Below, in pieces: positions 52,825 to 62,729 of a stretch of 64,000 bases of DNA. Each line of letters opens with the position of its first letter. Position 1 is the stretch's first letter. This stretch comes from Bog-159 sp963738345. Its GTDB lineage: Bacteria; Acidobacteriota; Terriglobia; Bryobacterales; Bryobacteraceae. Location of the stretch: the NCBI GenBank assembly GCA_963738345.1, contig CAVTWI010000002.1, positions 5,518,001-5,582,000 of the forward strand. Direction: 5' to 3'. The notes under the pieces were generated by a model that was given only the letters and a program-made list of their open reading frames with translations, was not told the DNA's origin and did no database searches. The position numbers and the translations under genes are program-made.

Positions 52825-55800
52825 ATGATTCGCGCTCTTGTAGATTTCGCGCTAAACAACAAGTTCGTGGTTCTGGCCATCGCCCTACTGTTGTTAGGGT
52901 GGGGCGCCATTTCATTTCATAACCTGCCGGTAGAAGCCTATCCGGACATCGGCGACAACTATGTAACAGTGATCACCCAATGGGCCGGCCGGTCAGCCGA
53001 GGAGGTGGAGCAGCAAGTCACCATCCCCGTTGAGATTCAGATGGCCGGTATGCCGCATATGACTTACCTGCGGTCTGAATCGATCTTCGGCCTGTCGTTT
53101 GTGATCATGATCTTCGACGACAGTTCGGTGAACGATTGGAACCGCCAGAAGGTGCTCGAACGACTCACTCAAGTCAACCTTCCGGCCGGCCAGAATCTGC
53201 AGCCACAAATCGGTACGGACTGGAGTACGGTGGGCCAGATTTACTGGTACACGCTGCGTAGCACCAATCCCCGGTACGACCTGATGGAACTGCGGTCGAT
53301 CGAAGACTTCGTACTGCTGAAGCAATTCAAATCGGTACCGAATGTGGTTGACGTTTCCGACTTTGGGGGAACGGAGCGGGAATACCAAGTTCGCGTCGAT
53401 CCGAATAAGCTTGTTTCCTATGGACTGAGTATTGGCCAGGTAGAGCAGCAACTAGCTAACAACAACATTAACGCAGGCGGAAGTTTCGTAGAGATCGGGA
53501 TGCAGCAGATGAACGTGCGGGCACTCGGTCTTCTCGGTGGCGTCAGCGATATCGAACAGACGGTATTGAAGACGCAAACCGGAACGGCGTTGCGGGTGAA
53601 GGATATCGCGGATGTGGCCCAAGGTCCGAAGATTCGCCTGGGTCACATGGCGCGGGCGAACCACCTGGAGGATGGGCGAATTATCGACGAAGGCGACGTT
53701 ATCCAGGGGGTCGTGCTGCTGCGCAAGGGCGCCGAGGAAGAACCTACGCTTGAGGCCATCCACAGGAAAGTGGACGAGTTGAACAATGGCATCCTGCCGC
53801 CCGGCGTCAAGGTAGTCCCCATGCTCGACCGCAGTGACCTTCTGCATTTTACCTTACACACGGTAATGCATAACCTGACTGAAGGCATGATCCTGGTCAG
53901 CGTGATTCTGTTTCTCTTCCTATTGAATGCGCGCGCCGCCCTCATCGTGGCACTGACGATTCCATTCTCCCTGCTGTTCGCGTCTATCTGGCTGGACTTG
54001 AGCCACATACCCGCTAATTTGCTGTCACTCGGTGCGCTGGATTTCGGAATGGTTGTAGACGGCGCGGTGGTAATGGTGGAGAATATCATCCGCCATCTTA
54101 GCCGGGGTCCCCAACAGACCGCGGCGGGCACACCGAAGACCATCGCCGATGTGATCCGGGATGCTTGCCACGAAGTGCAGCGGCCGGTCTTCTATGCGAT
54201 CGCGATCATTATCACCGCCTACCTGCCTATCTTCACCCTGCAACGCGTAGAAGGCCGTTTGTTCCGGCCGATGGCATGGACGGTGGCCTTCGCCCTTCTT
54301 GGCGCCATGACCTTTTCCATTCTGATTGCGCCGGTTCTGGCGGCCACGTTCTTCCGCAAAGGGGTGCGGGAGCGGCGCAACCTGGTGATGGAGTTTCTTA
54401 CCGAGCAGTACCGGCGGCGCTTGCGCTGGGCCGTTCAACACCGCTGGGTAGTAGCTTTGGTTGCCCTCTTGGCACTGGCCGGGACCATTTATATGGGCTT
54501 TGGCGGAGTGATCGGGGCGGAGTTTCTGCCTCACCTGGATGAGGGCGCCATCTGGGCGCGCGGCACCCTCGCGAATAGCACCAGTTTGAGCGAAGGAGAG
54601 AAGTTTACCACCAACGAACGCTATGTCTTCGCATCGTTTCCGGAAGTAAAGACGGTGGTGTCGGAAGTGGGCCGTCCCGACGATGGCACCGACACCGGAG
54701 GATTCGGCAATACCGAGTATTTCGTCGACCTGAAGCCGCACGATCAATGGCGGCCGGTATTTCACAAGAACAAAGAAGAACTGATCGCGGCCATGAACCG
54801 GGCAGTTGAAAAATATCCAGGCGCCATTTGGAATTTTTCGCAGCCCATCGAAGACAACGTGGGTGAGACAATGACCGGCACCAAAGGCGCCTTGGCGCTG
54901 AAGATCTTCGGCGATGATTTGAAAGTGCTGGAACAAAAAGGCGACGAAGTCACCGCCGTGATGTCGGCAATACCGGGGATGCACGACGTCAAGCTTCTGC
55001 GCGACTTCGGCCAGCCTAATTTAAACTTGACCGTCGATCGCCGCCAGGCGGCGCGTTTTGGGATCAACGTAGCGGACATACAGGACGCGGTGCAGACTGC
55101 CGTCGGCGGCAATGCCGTGAGCCAGGTATTGAACGGCGAACAGCGTTACGACCTAGTAGTACGTTATCTGCCGGCTTATCGCAACACTGCCAAGGCGATT
55201 GAGAACATCCGCTTACTTTCTCCCACTGGGGAGCGGGTATCATTGGCCCAGTTGACCAAGGTAGAAATTAAGGACGGGGCTTACGACATATACCGGGAAG
55301 GCAACACGCGTTACGCGGCGGTGACTTTCAGTGTGAGAGGACGCGACTTAGGCACAACCGTCGAAGAGGCTATCAAACGCATTTCCCAAAAAGTAAAACT
55401 GCCACCCGGCTATCGCATCAGTTGGTCTGGCGAGTACGAAAGCGAGAAGCGCGCCGAAGCCCGGCTGGCTATCGTGGTGCCACTCACAATCCTGGTTATT
55501 TTCATCATCCTCTACACCATGTTCCGGTCATTCAAGTGGTCATTACTGATTCTATTGAATGTAGGTCTGGCGCGTGTGGGCGGATTCCTAGCCCTGGTAG
55601 TTACCGGTACTTACCTGAGCGTGTCCTCGGGAGTGGGAATGTTAGCGCTATTCGGCGTATCGGTGCAGACCGGCGTGATCATGCTCGAATACATCAACCA
55701 ACTCCGCGCCAGGGGTCACTCGATCGTGGATGCCGCCGTTGACGGCGCCGTACTGAGGCTGCGGCCGATCATGATGACTATGCTGGTAGCCACGCTCGGT

Positions 55801-55983
55801 CTGCTACCGGCCGCGCTATCTCACGATATTGGATCAGATTCTCAAAGGCCATTCGCCATCGTGATCGTCGGAGGCTTGATCTCGGACCTGCTGCTAAGCA
55901 TCGTTCTTTTGCCTACGTTTTATGTGTGGATCGCTGGGGATAAGGATGTGCTACCGAAACCGGAGGCTGACCTTGAACACTAA
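52825..55983 (+). CDS. czcA: RND heavy-metal-type efflux pump (CzcA/CusA-like)
   Basis: 1052 residues. Twelve-TM RND layout: first span (residues 12-29), porter domain, second set of spans, TM4 with LGALDFGMVVDGAVVMVENI, which is the HME-group signature (acidic residues in the D-F-G-M-V-V-D-G-A-V-M-V-E-N block), then second porter half and final spans ending in LPTFYVWIAGDKDVLPKPEA. GRSAEEVEQQVTIPVEIQM and GDNYVTVITQWAGR are HME-type. It exports divalent cations (Co, Zn, Cd) or Cu/Ag using proton flow; which one cannot be told from sequence alone. The TolC-like gene starts inside its end. Confidence 0.93.
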   Translation: MIRALVDFALNNKFVVLAIALLLLGWGAISFHNLPVEAYPDIGDNYVTVITQWAGRSAEEVEQQVTIPVEIQMAGMPHMTYLRSESIFGLSFVIMIFDDSSVNDWNRQKVLERLTQVNLPAGQNLQPQIGTDWSTVGQIYWYTLRSTNPRYDLMELRSIEDFVLLKQFKSVPNVVDVSDFGGTEREYQVRVDPNKLVSYGLSIGQVEQQLANNNINAGGSFVEIGMQQMNVRALGLLGGVSDIEQTVLKTQTGTALRVKDIADVAQGPKIRLGHMARANHLEDGRIIDEGDVIQGVVLLRKGAEEEPTLEAIHRKVDELNNGILPPGVKVVPMLDRSDLLHFTLHTVMHNLTEGMILVSVILFLFLLNARAALIVALTIPFSLLFASIWLDLSHIPANLLSLGALDFGMVVDGAVVMVENIIRHLSRGPQQTAAGTPKTIADVIRDACHEVQRPVFYAIAIIITAYLPIFTLQRVEGRLFRPMAWTVAFALLGAMTFSILIAPVLAATFFRKGVRERRNLVMEFLTEQYRRRLRWAVQHRWVVALVALLALAGTIYMGFGGVIGAEFLPHLDEGAIWARGTLANSTSLSEGEKFTTNERYVFASFPEVKTVVSEVGRPDDGTDTGGFGNTEYFVDLKPHDQWRPVFHKNKEELIAAMNRAVEKYPGAIWNFSQPIEDNVGETMTGTKGALALKIFGDDLKVLEQKGDEVTAVMSAIPGMHDVKLLRDFGQPNLNLTVDRRQAARFGINVADIQDAVQTAVGGNAVSQVLNGEQRYDLVVRYLPAYRNTAKAIENIRLLSPTGERVSLAQLTKVEIKDGAYDIYREGNTRYAAVTFSVRGRDLGTTVEEAIKRISQKVKLPPGYRISWSGEYESEKRAEARLAIVVPLTILVIFIILYTMFRSFKWSLLILLNVGLARVGGFLALVVTGTYLSVSSGVGMLALFGVSVQTGVIMLEYINQLRARGHSIVDAAVDGAVLRLRPIMMTMLVATLGLLPAALSHDIGSDSQRPFAIVIVGGLISDLLLSIVLLPTFYVWIAGDKDVLPKPEADLEH

Positions 55984-57241
55984 ACGGGCTTGGATTGTGC
56001 CGGCCGCGCTAGTGTTGGCGGGTGCGGCGTTCGGACAGGCGTCGCCGGAACGCGCCAGAATCACGCTCGACGAAGCCATCCGGATCGCACTGGTGCATAA
56101 TCATACGCTGTTGGCCGCGCGGTCGACCATCCAACAGAACGAAGCGCAGGAGATCACAGCCAACCTGCGCCCTAACCCCAGCATGTTTGTCGATTGGGAG
56201 TATCTGCCGCTCTCATCCACGAATGGCTCCATCGCCAACTATCTTGACAATTCCACGGAAGCGGATATCGGCCTGAGTTACCTATTCGAACGAGGCAAGA
56301 AACGGCAGCATCGCCTGCAGGCGGCGAAGGATGCAACCGCCGTTACCAAATCTACCGTGGCCGACAACGAACGCAGCCTGACGTTTCAGGTAGCCACGCT
56401 TTTCGTCAACGCCCAACTGGCGGAATCCACACTCGACTTGGCGCGGGCCGATCTCAAAAGCTTTCACGACACCGTGGATCTAAGCGAAAAGCAATACAAA
56501 GCCGGCGGCATCAGCGAGAACGATTATTTGAAAATCAAAGTGCAGGCGCTGCAATTCGAGACCGATGTGCGGCAGGCCGAGCTTTCGCGTGCGCAGGCTT
56601 TATCGGATCTGCGGCAACTGTTGGGTTATGACTCGGTATCGCGCGATTACGATGTAGCCGGTAGCTTCGCCTACGAGGCCCTCCCGGTGCAGTTGGCGGA
56701 ACTGCAGTCGAAGGCGCTGGCCAACCGCCCCGACTTGCGAGCGGCGCAGCAGGGCATTACCGCGGCGAACAGCCAGTTCGAACTCGCGAAAGCGAACGGC
56801 AAACAGGATTTCACCTTGCAGGCCAATTATTCGCACGTGAACGGCATCAGCGCTTCCACTATGTATTTCAGCATTCCGCTGGCGATCTTCGATCGCAACC
56901 AGGGCGAGATCGCCCGCACGCGCTACGCGATTACGCAGGCGCAGGAACAGCAGGTGGCAGCCAACGGGCAGGTGCTCACCGATGTGCGCGACGCGTACGA
57001 GGCGCTGCAGACGAACGATCAACTGGTGAAACTGTATCTGGGCGGCAGTCTGGACGTGGCCAAGAAAAGCCGCGACATCAGCGAATATGCTTACCGTCGC
57101 GGCGCCACGAGCCTGTTGGATTTTCTGGATGCCGAACGCAGCTACCGCGCCACGGAATTAGCATACCGGCAAGAGGTCGCGGCCTATATTCTGGCGCTCG
57201 AACAAGTGAAGGAAGCCGTGGGCACCCGCGTACTGCCCTAA
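55973..57241 (+). CDS. czcC: TolC-family outer-membrane efflux channel (CzcC-like)
   Basis: 422 residues from TTG 55973, chosen because GGAGG at 55962-55966 lies 6 nt ahead and the next residues, LNTKRAWIVPAALVLAGAAF, form a proper signal peptide; an ATG at 55922 would lie inside czcA and add a tail. Typical repeats of the outer-membrane-efflux fold follow: ITLDEAIRIALVHNHTLLAA, SYLFERGKKRQHRLQAAKDA, LDLARADLKSFHDTVDLSEK and YRRGATSLLDFLDAERSYRA. It forms the trimeric channel for the upstream pump and overlaps it by 11 nt. Confidence 0.9.
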   Translation: MNTKRAWIVPAALVLAGAAFGQASPERARITLDEAIRIALVHNHTLLAARSTIQQNEAQEITANLRPNPSMFVDWEYLPLSSTNGSIANYLDNSTEADIGLSYLFERGKKRQHRLQAAKDATAVTKSTVADNERSLTFQVATLFVNAQLAESTLDLARADLKSFHDTVDLSEKQYKAGGISENDYLKIKVQALQFETDVRQAELSRAQALSDLRQLLGYDSVSRDYDVAGSFAYEALPVQLAELQSKALANRPDLRAAQQGITAANSQFELAKANGKQDFTLQANYSHVNGISASTMYFSIPLAIFDRNQGEIARTRYAITQAQEQQVAANGQVLTDVRDAYEALQTNDQLVKLYLGGSLDVAKKSRDISEYAYRRGATSLLDFLDAERSYRATELAYRQEVAAYILALEQVKEAVGTRVLP

Positions 57242-57252
57242 CCGTCGAAGCC

Positions 57253-57498
57253 ATGTTGCGAGCGCTAGGCGCGGTTCTCGTCTATTTCATGATGTTGGGC
57301 GCGTGGATCACGATCGGGGTATACATCGTGGCCGCGCCCCGGCGGTTTGGCAATCTGTTGAATGAGCACTTCGGCGTATTCCCCGAAGTTGGCGCGCGGG
57401 ATTGGGGCAAGAAGCTATTCCTTCGCCTTGTCGGCTTAGGACTCTTGGCGTTCGCAGCCCGCTTTTTATGGGGCATCGGACGATTGATGGGGTTCTAG
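57253..57498 (+). CDS. Small membrane protein ending the efflux operon
   Basis: 81 residues, 11 nt after czcC. Two hydrophobic spans (residues 7-26, VLVYFMMLGAWITIGVYIVA, and 60-77, LRLVGLGLLAFAARFLWGIG) with a soluble loop (RRFGNLLNEHFGVFPEVGAR). Likely last gene of the 49.7-57.5 kb transcript; no known family. Confidence 0.65.
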   Translation: MLRALGAVLVYFMMLGAWITIGVYIVAAPRRFGNLLNEHFGVFPEVGARDWGKKLFLRLVGLGLLAFAARFLWGIGRLMGF

Positions 57499-57554
57499 CG
57501 GGCAGGCTAATCCGAGCCGCGCGCGCGAGCAAGCGGTTTCTTGGCCGCCGCCCG

Positions 57555-58249
57555 CTAAGTAGCGGCGAAGCGATAACCCACCCAAGGCTCAGTCAGAATA
57601 TATTTGGGCTTGGCGGGATTCGGCTCGATCTTCTTGCGCAACTGATTGATAAAAACGCGTAGGTACTCGGGCTCGTCGCCGTAGTCCGGACCCCAAACGG
57701 CTTGCAGCAACTCGCGGTGCGGCACGGGCTTTACCGGCTTGCGAAACCAGATAGCGCAGCAGGTCGAATTCTTTGGGAGTGAGACGCGTTTCCTTTCCCC
57801 TTCACTTGAATGCGGCGCGTATCGAAATCGATTTGCAGATCGTCAGTGTCGACACCGAATGCGGGCCGCTTTCGGGCGAAGTCGGCGCACGCCGCAGCGC
57901 CGCACGGATGCGCGCCAGCAGTTCTTCCATGCCGAAGGGTTTGGTGATGTAATCGTCGGCGCCGGCGTCGAGCGCGGCCACTTTGTCCTTCTCGCTGTTG
58001 CGCACCGAAAGAATGATGACGGGCACATCCGAGCCGGTGCGCAGGTGCTGGCAGGTTTCCAGTCCGCCCATGCCGGGCATATTCATGTCCAGCAGCACCA
58101 AGGTCCGGCATCTCGGCGGAGAGTCGCGCCAAGGCATCTTCGCCGTTGCGAGCCTCCAGCACTTCGTACTTGTGCCCGACCAGCGTGGCCCGCATCACCC
58201 GGCGAATCTGCGGGTCGTCATCCACTACCAGAATTTTGCCGGCGCTCAC
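57555..58249 (-). CDS. kdpE: KdpE-like OmpR-family response regulator (frame breaks)
   Basis: GTG start at 58249. The receiver begins ILVVDDDPQIRRVMRATLVG; after a break near 58100 the phospho-acceptor Asp follows in VLLDMNMPGMGGLETCQHLR, then SEKDKVAALDAGADDYITKP with the conserved Lys. The winged-helix effector domain is split again near 57800 and 57730 (SLTPKEFDLLRYLVS, then ILTEPWVGYRFAAT at the end, stop 57555-57557). Joined length ~230 residues, normal for KdpE. Its start overlaps the kinase stop (GTGA). No kdpFABC genes in view, so the target is open. Confidence 0.85.
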
Positions 58250-59655
58250 GAAACCATTTCACCACGGTACACGGGCAGCGAGAAACTGAATACGGAGCCT
58301 TGGCCCTGGCTCGCTGGTCACCCAGATCTTGCCGCCGTGCGCCTCCACAATGCCTTTGGCAATCGCCAATCCCATGCCCGTGCCCGGGCACGCGGAAGCG
58401 GTGCTCGCGCGCGCGAAAGAATTTGTCGAAGATCACGACTCTGTTCGTGCTCCTCAATGCCGCTGCCGCGATCGGCCACGCTCACCACGATGCGTCCATC
58501 GCCGGCCCGCGCCGCAATGGTCAACGGGGACCCCGGAGGCGAATACTTCAGCGCATTGTCCAGCAATTGCCTCAAGACCTGCTGTACGAAATCGAAATCG
58601 GCATCCGCGGCCGGCAAAGCGTCCTGCAGCCGGACATCCACCAGCCGGCCGTGCAGCGCGGGCGTCAGCTCCGCGAGGGCGGCGCCGATGACCTCGCCGA
58701 CATCATGTGCGACGCTTCTCCAGATGCAGTTTGCCGGCTTCGATGCGCACCATCTCCAGCACCTCCGCCACCAGCCGGTTCAGCCGGTCGGCTTCTTCGT
58801 TGATGATGGTCATCAACTCGCGATCGGCATCGGGACGCGGTTGGCCCAATAGGCTGGTGGCAGCGGCCTTGATGGACGTGAGGGGCGTCTTGAAATCGTG
58901 CGCCAGCGCGTCGAGCAGCGCGGACTTCAGCACCTCGCTCTGGCGTGCAGCTTCGGCGCGGCTGGCTTCTTCGAGCGTGCGCGCGCGTTCGATGCCGATG
59001 GCCACCAGGTAGGCCACCGCATTGAGCACGCTCATCGGAAGGCAGCGGCCCGGTGAGTCCCAGGTTGCCCAAGCGCCTGGCCGCCCAAACGCACCGGAAC
59101 GATGGCCAGACCTCTGGCTCGATCGATCAGCGGTTCGTCACGATCGGCTTGCAGTTGCTCGTCGGAAATCAGCGGATCGTCCGGCCCCCAGCGGAAGGTT
59201 TCGCGCGTCAACTTGGTGTGGAAGGCCGGCCGTGGTGACGCCCAGGATTTTCACCACGCGGCTGACCAGGTCCTGCGCTGGCGGTGCGGGCGCTGCCGCT
59301 AAGCAGCAGGCTTTGGCTGAGGGCATACAACCCTTCCACTTCGCGCCGCCGCTCGATGGCTTCCTGGGTGCGGCGCTTGGCGCGCACCGAGAGTTGGCTG
59401 GCCATCACGGCCGTAACCAGGAAGGCGATCAGCGCGACCCAATTCTGCGGATCCTGCACTTCGAAAGTTCCCACCGGCGGCAGGAAGTAGTAATTAAATC
59501 CGAGCACGGCCGACGAATCGAAGCGACGGTAGCTTCCAGCAAACCCCACCCGGTGGAGATGCCGAAGATGACCAGCAGCAGCGTCAGCGCCACGGTCGTG
59601 TTGTTGACCGAGACCACGCGGAAATAGAAGCGATCACCAGGGCGACGATGGCCAT
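58246..59655 (-). CDS. kdpD: KdpD-like sensor histidine kinase, short form (frame breaks)
   Basis: Joined ~470 residues, about half of full KdpD: the N-terminal KdpD/USP sensor part is absent. Order: membrane region with TVALTLLLVIFGISTGWGLL and LGFNYYFLPPVGTFEVQDPQ (DUF4118-type), coiled linker RRTQEAIERRREVEGLYALS, GAF-like part, then H-box DALAHDFKTPLTSIKAAATS and the HATPase region (LRQLLDNALKYSPPGSPLTI, VADRGSGIEEHE). At least four frames are used between 58300 and 59560. It probably phosphorylates the coupled KdpE-like regulator. Confidence 0.82.
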
Positions 59656-59749
59656 GCGCGGGACGCGGAGATCAGGTGGAAGGCGCGGTGGTCACGGAGG
59701 AGTGCCGTGCTCTCAGCGCAATTGCGGCAGCGGGGACTGGAGTGCCCGC

Positions 59750-62677
59750 TCATCTGGAGGCGTCCCGCGCGCTTAGTCGCCAAAACGCGGTTGAAAAATT
59801 CGCGGGTCTTCTGGCGGATTTCGCCCAGCTTTCAGGTCCAAGCGCTGATCGTGCAAATGGTCGGGGAGTCCAGCGCCGGACCAGATCCGCCAGCGTCTCG
59901 GACTGCGAAGGAGACGTCGGCAGGTGGCCGCCCGCATAGCCGCTCGATACGCGCAGGCCATGGTCGATGGCCCGATAGAAGACGGCGGCATCGCGCAGGA
60001 AGTCCGCATCTTCGCGCTCCAGGTGGCCCATCTGCTCGATCACGTCGATGCGGGCCGGCGTGTTCAGCACCTTATAGAAAATCCCGGCGCCGCGCAGCCT
60101 TAGATACATCAGCGCGAAATCGATATCGTAGAAGCCACCCATGGCGGCTTTCAGCGGATTGCGCGCGCCCTGCTCTTTCTCCAGGCGTGCGCGCATCTGC
60201 GCCAGTTCCTTGCGCGACCGGCCGCTCTGCCCATAGCGGCGCCAGTCCAGCTCTTGCAGACTTGTGAAGGAATTCCGTGGCCCGTTCGAGGTTCCCGGCT
60301 ACCGCGCGCGACTTCATGTACGCGATTCCTTCCCAGGCCTCGGCGTGTTTGGCGAAGTAATCGCGATAGCTGCCTTCCGCTTGCACCAGCGCGCCTTCGC
60401 GTCCATTGGGGCGCAGGCGCGTATCGACGGTGAACATTACCCCGTCGCCGGTGTAGGCGCTGATGGCGTGAATCATGCGCTCCGCCACGGCGGTCCAAAA
60501 GGCCAGCTCGGGGGCATCTTCGTCGGGGATGACGAAGATCAGATCGGCATCGGAGGCGAGGTCGAACTCCCGCATCCCCAGCCGTGCCCAGCGAGACCAC
60601 CATCATCTGGCGATCGGGCGCGATAGGCCGGATCTGGCCGGGGCGCGGGGCCTCGCTGCAGCGCGATGATGGTACGCCGCCGCAATCACGGCTGTCGGCC
60701 AAATCAGAAGTCGCTCCAGAGTTTCGAAAATGGCGGCGGGATCGAGAAGGCTGTCGGTCTGGATGCGAAACATGCTGCGGCGGAAGTAGCTGCGTAGCGC
60801 GGCGCTATCGGAGATGGCTTTTTCTTCCATCGGCGTTCACGGCCGCTTTATGATCCAATTCGTCCAGCATTTCGGGATGCCGCAGAAGCTGGTCGCCGAA
60901 ATATTGGCTGTGCTCGAAGATATCCACCACGCGTCGGTCAGTTCGGAATCCGCATCCAGACGACGCGAGCCACGTCGCATGTCGGAAATCTTCTCCAGGA
61001 AAATTTCGAAGCGCTCCCGCCCGCGGTTCAATTTGGCGCGCGACAAGCGTGGCGGCCAGATGCGGCGCGGCTCAGCTCCAGGTAAGGCATGAGATTGTTG
61101 TGGCGTCGATGGCGGCGATTCCAAATCCATGGGGCTGCCAGCGATGGTCCGCTTCGCCATCGGACGGCATGTAGTACATGGGCTTGCGCGCCTGGATCAC
61201 GCGCGCGTACATTTCGCGCACATTGGCTAAGTGTGCTTCGAGCCGAAGTTCAGCGATTCCGCCGTCAGCGGCTCGCCGGAGTCGCTGGGCATCTTGCGCG
61301 CCAGCAGTTCCAGTTCTTCCGCGATTGGTGGGTAGCGTATGGGTCTGGCGGTCATCGTAAAATTGCAAGCCGGTGTTCAATATGGCGCAAGAATTCGTAG
61401 GCCGAAGCCAGCCGCGCGTACTCGCTGCCCGACAGCAAATTCTTGTCGTGCACGCGCGAGAGCGCAAACAGCGTGCCGCCGTGGCGCACCCAGGTCTCGC
61501 GGCCGCCGTGCAAGCGCTGCAGGCATTGCACCAGAAATTCGATATCGCGGATGCCGCCGGGCGCAAGTTTTATATCCAGCCCGACGATGCGCACGCTTTG
61601 ACGCCTAGTTTTTCGCTGATGCGTTCGCGCGCTTCGGAAACCGCTTCAACAGCGCGGAAATCGAGCGTGGTGGAGTAGATCAGCGGCTCAACAAATTCCA
61701 ATAATTCGCGGCCCAGTGTCTGGATCTCCGGCGCAACGTACGCGCCTTGATGAGCATCTGTTTTTCCCAATCGCGCGCGCGTTCCATGATAGTATCGCTC
61801 GTGGCGCCATCCAGTGAAATACAAACCTCGCCCAAGCGGCCATCGGGGCGCAAAGGCGCAGGTCCACGCGATAGCACGATCCATCCGCGGTATAGGTGGA
61901 AAGCAGTTCGGTATATTGGTTGGCGACTTTCTTAAAGAATTCTTTATTGCTGATCGGGTCGGGCCCGGCCGTCTCGCCATTGCCCGAGTAGAGGAACATC
62001 AGATCGACATCCGAACTATAGTTCAATTCCTGTCCGCCCAGTTTGCCCAGCGCGATCACCGTAAATCCGCAAGCCCGCACCTGCCCGTCGGGAGTCTGGA
62101 ACAGCGGTTCGCCGTGCCGCGCCACCAGCCGTTCGCGGATCCGGCGGTAAGCGAAATCCAAAATGGCGTCGGCCAAGTTTGAAAGCTCGCCGGTGATATC
62201 GGCCAGGGCCGCCAGCCCCATCACATCGCGCAGCAGAATGCGCAAAGATTCCAGCCTGCGGAAGCGCGCCAGCAGCACCGCCGCCGCTAGATGGGCTCCT
62301 TCCGCACTCAGGAATTGAGACAACCGTTCGGCGAATTCGTCGGCCGACAGCATGCGGTCGAGGTCCGCGGGATCGGCGGCCTTCAACAGCCATTCGGGCC
62401 GGCGAAGAACGGCTTCAGACAGAAACCGGCTGTACGAAAATGTCGTGACCAGGCAGTCCAATGCCGCTGGGGAATCGGCGATCCGATCGAAGTCCGCTGG
62501 ATTATCCTGCCGCAACTGCTCCAGAAAATGGAGCGTCTCGTCCGGATCGGGAACCGAGGCCAGCAGCGACTGAATGCGGGCCGCGATACGTTCGGGAATG
62601 CCGCCGCCCAAGCGCGCAATCTCTTCGCGGGCACGGGTCGGGTTACGGAACTCCACAGCTTCCAATAGTTGCAGCAT
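59750..62677 (-). CDS. glnE: Glutamine synthetase adenylyltransferase GlnE (many frame breaks)
   Basis: Bifunctional enzyme that adenylylates and de-adenylylates glutamine synthetase in nitrogen control. First domain: VIALGKLGGQELNYSSDVDL at about residues 210-230 after a helical start from ATG 62677 (MLQLLEAVEFRNPTRAREEI). Second nucleotidyltransferase domain: REFDLASDADLIFVIPDEDA with VMFTVDTRLRPNGREGALVQ, around 60400-60570. About seven single-base breaks divide it into frames covering 61.69-62.68, 61.57-61.98, 61.35-61.59, 61.07-61.57, 60.84-61.16, 60.60-60.83, 60.07-60.70 and 59.75-60.20 kb. The 3' end is uncertain. Confidence 0.85.
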
Positions 62678-62729
62678 GACGGGCGCACAGGGCCACTAGC
62701 TACATTATAACGGGGGGGAGGGGGGCGCC

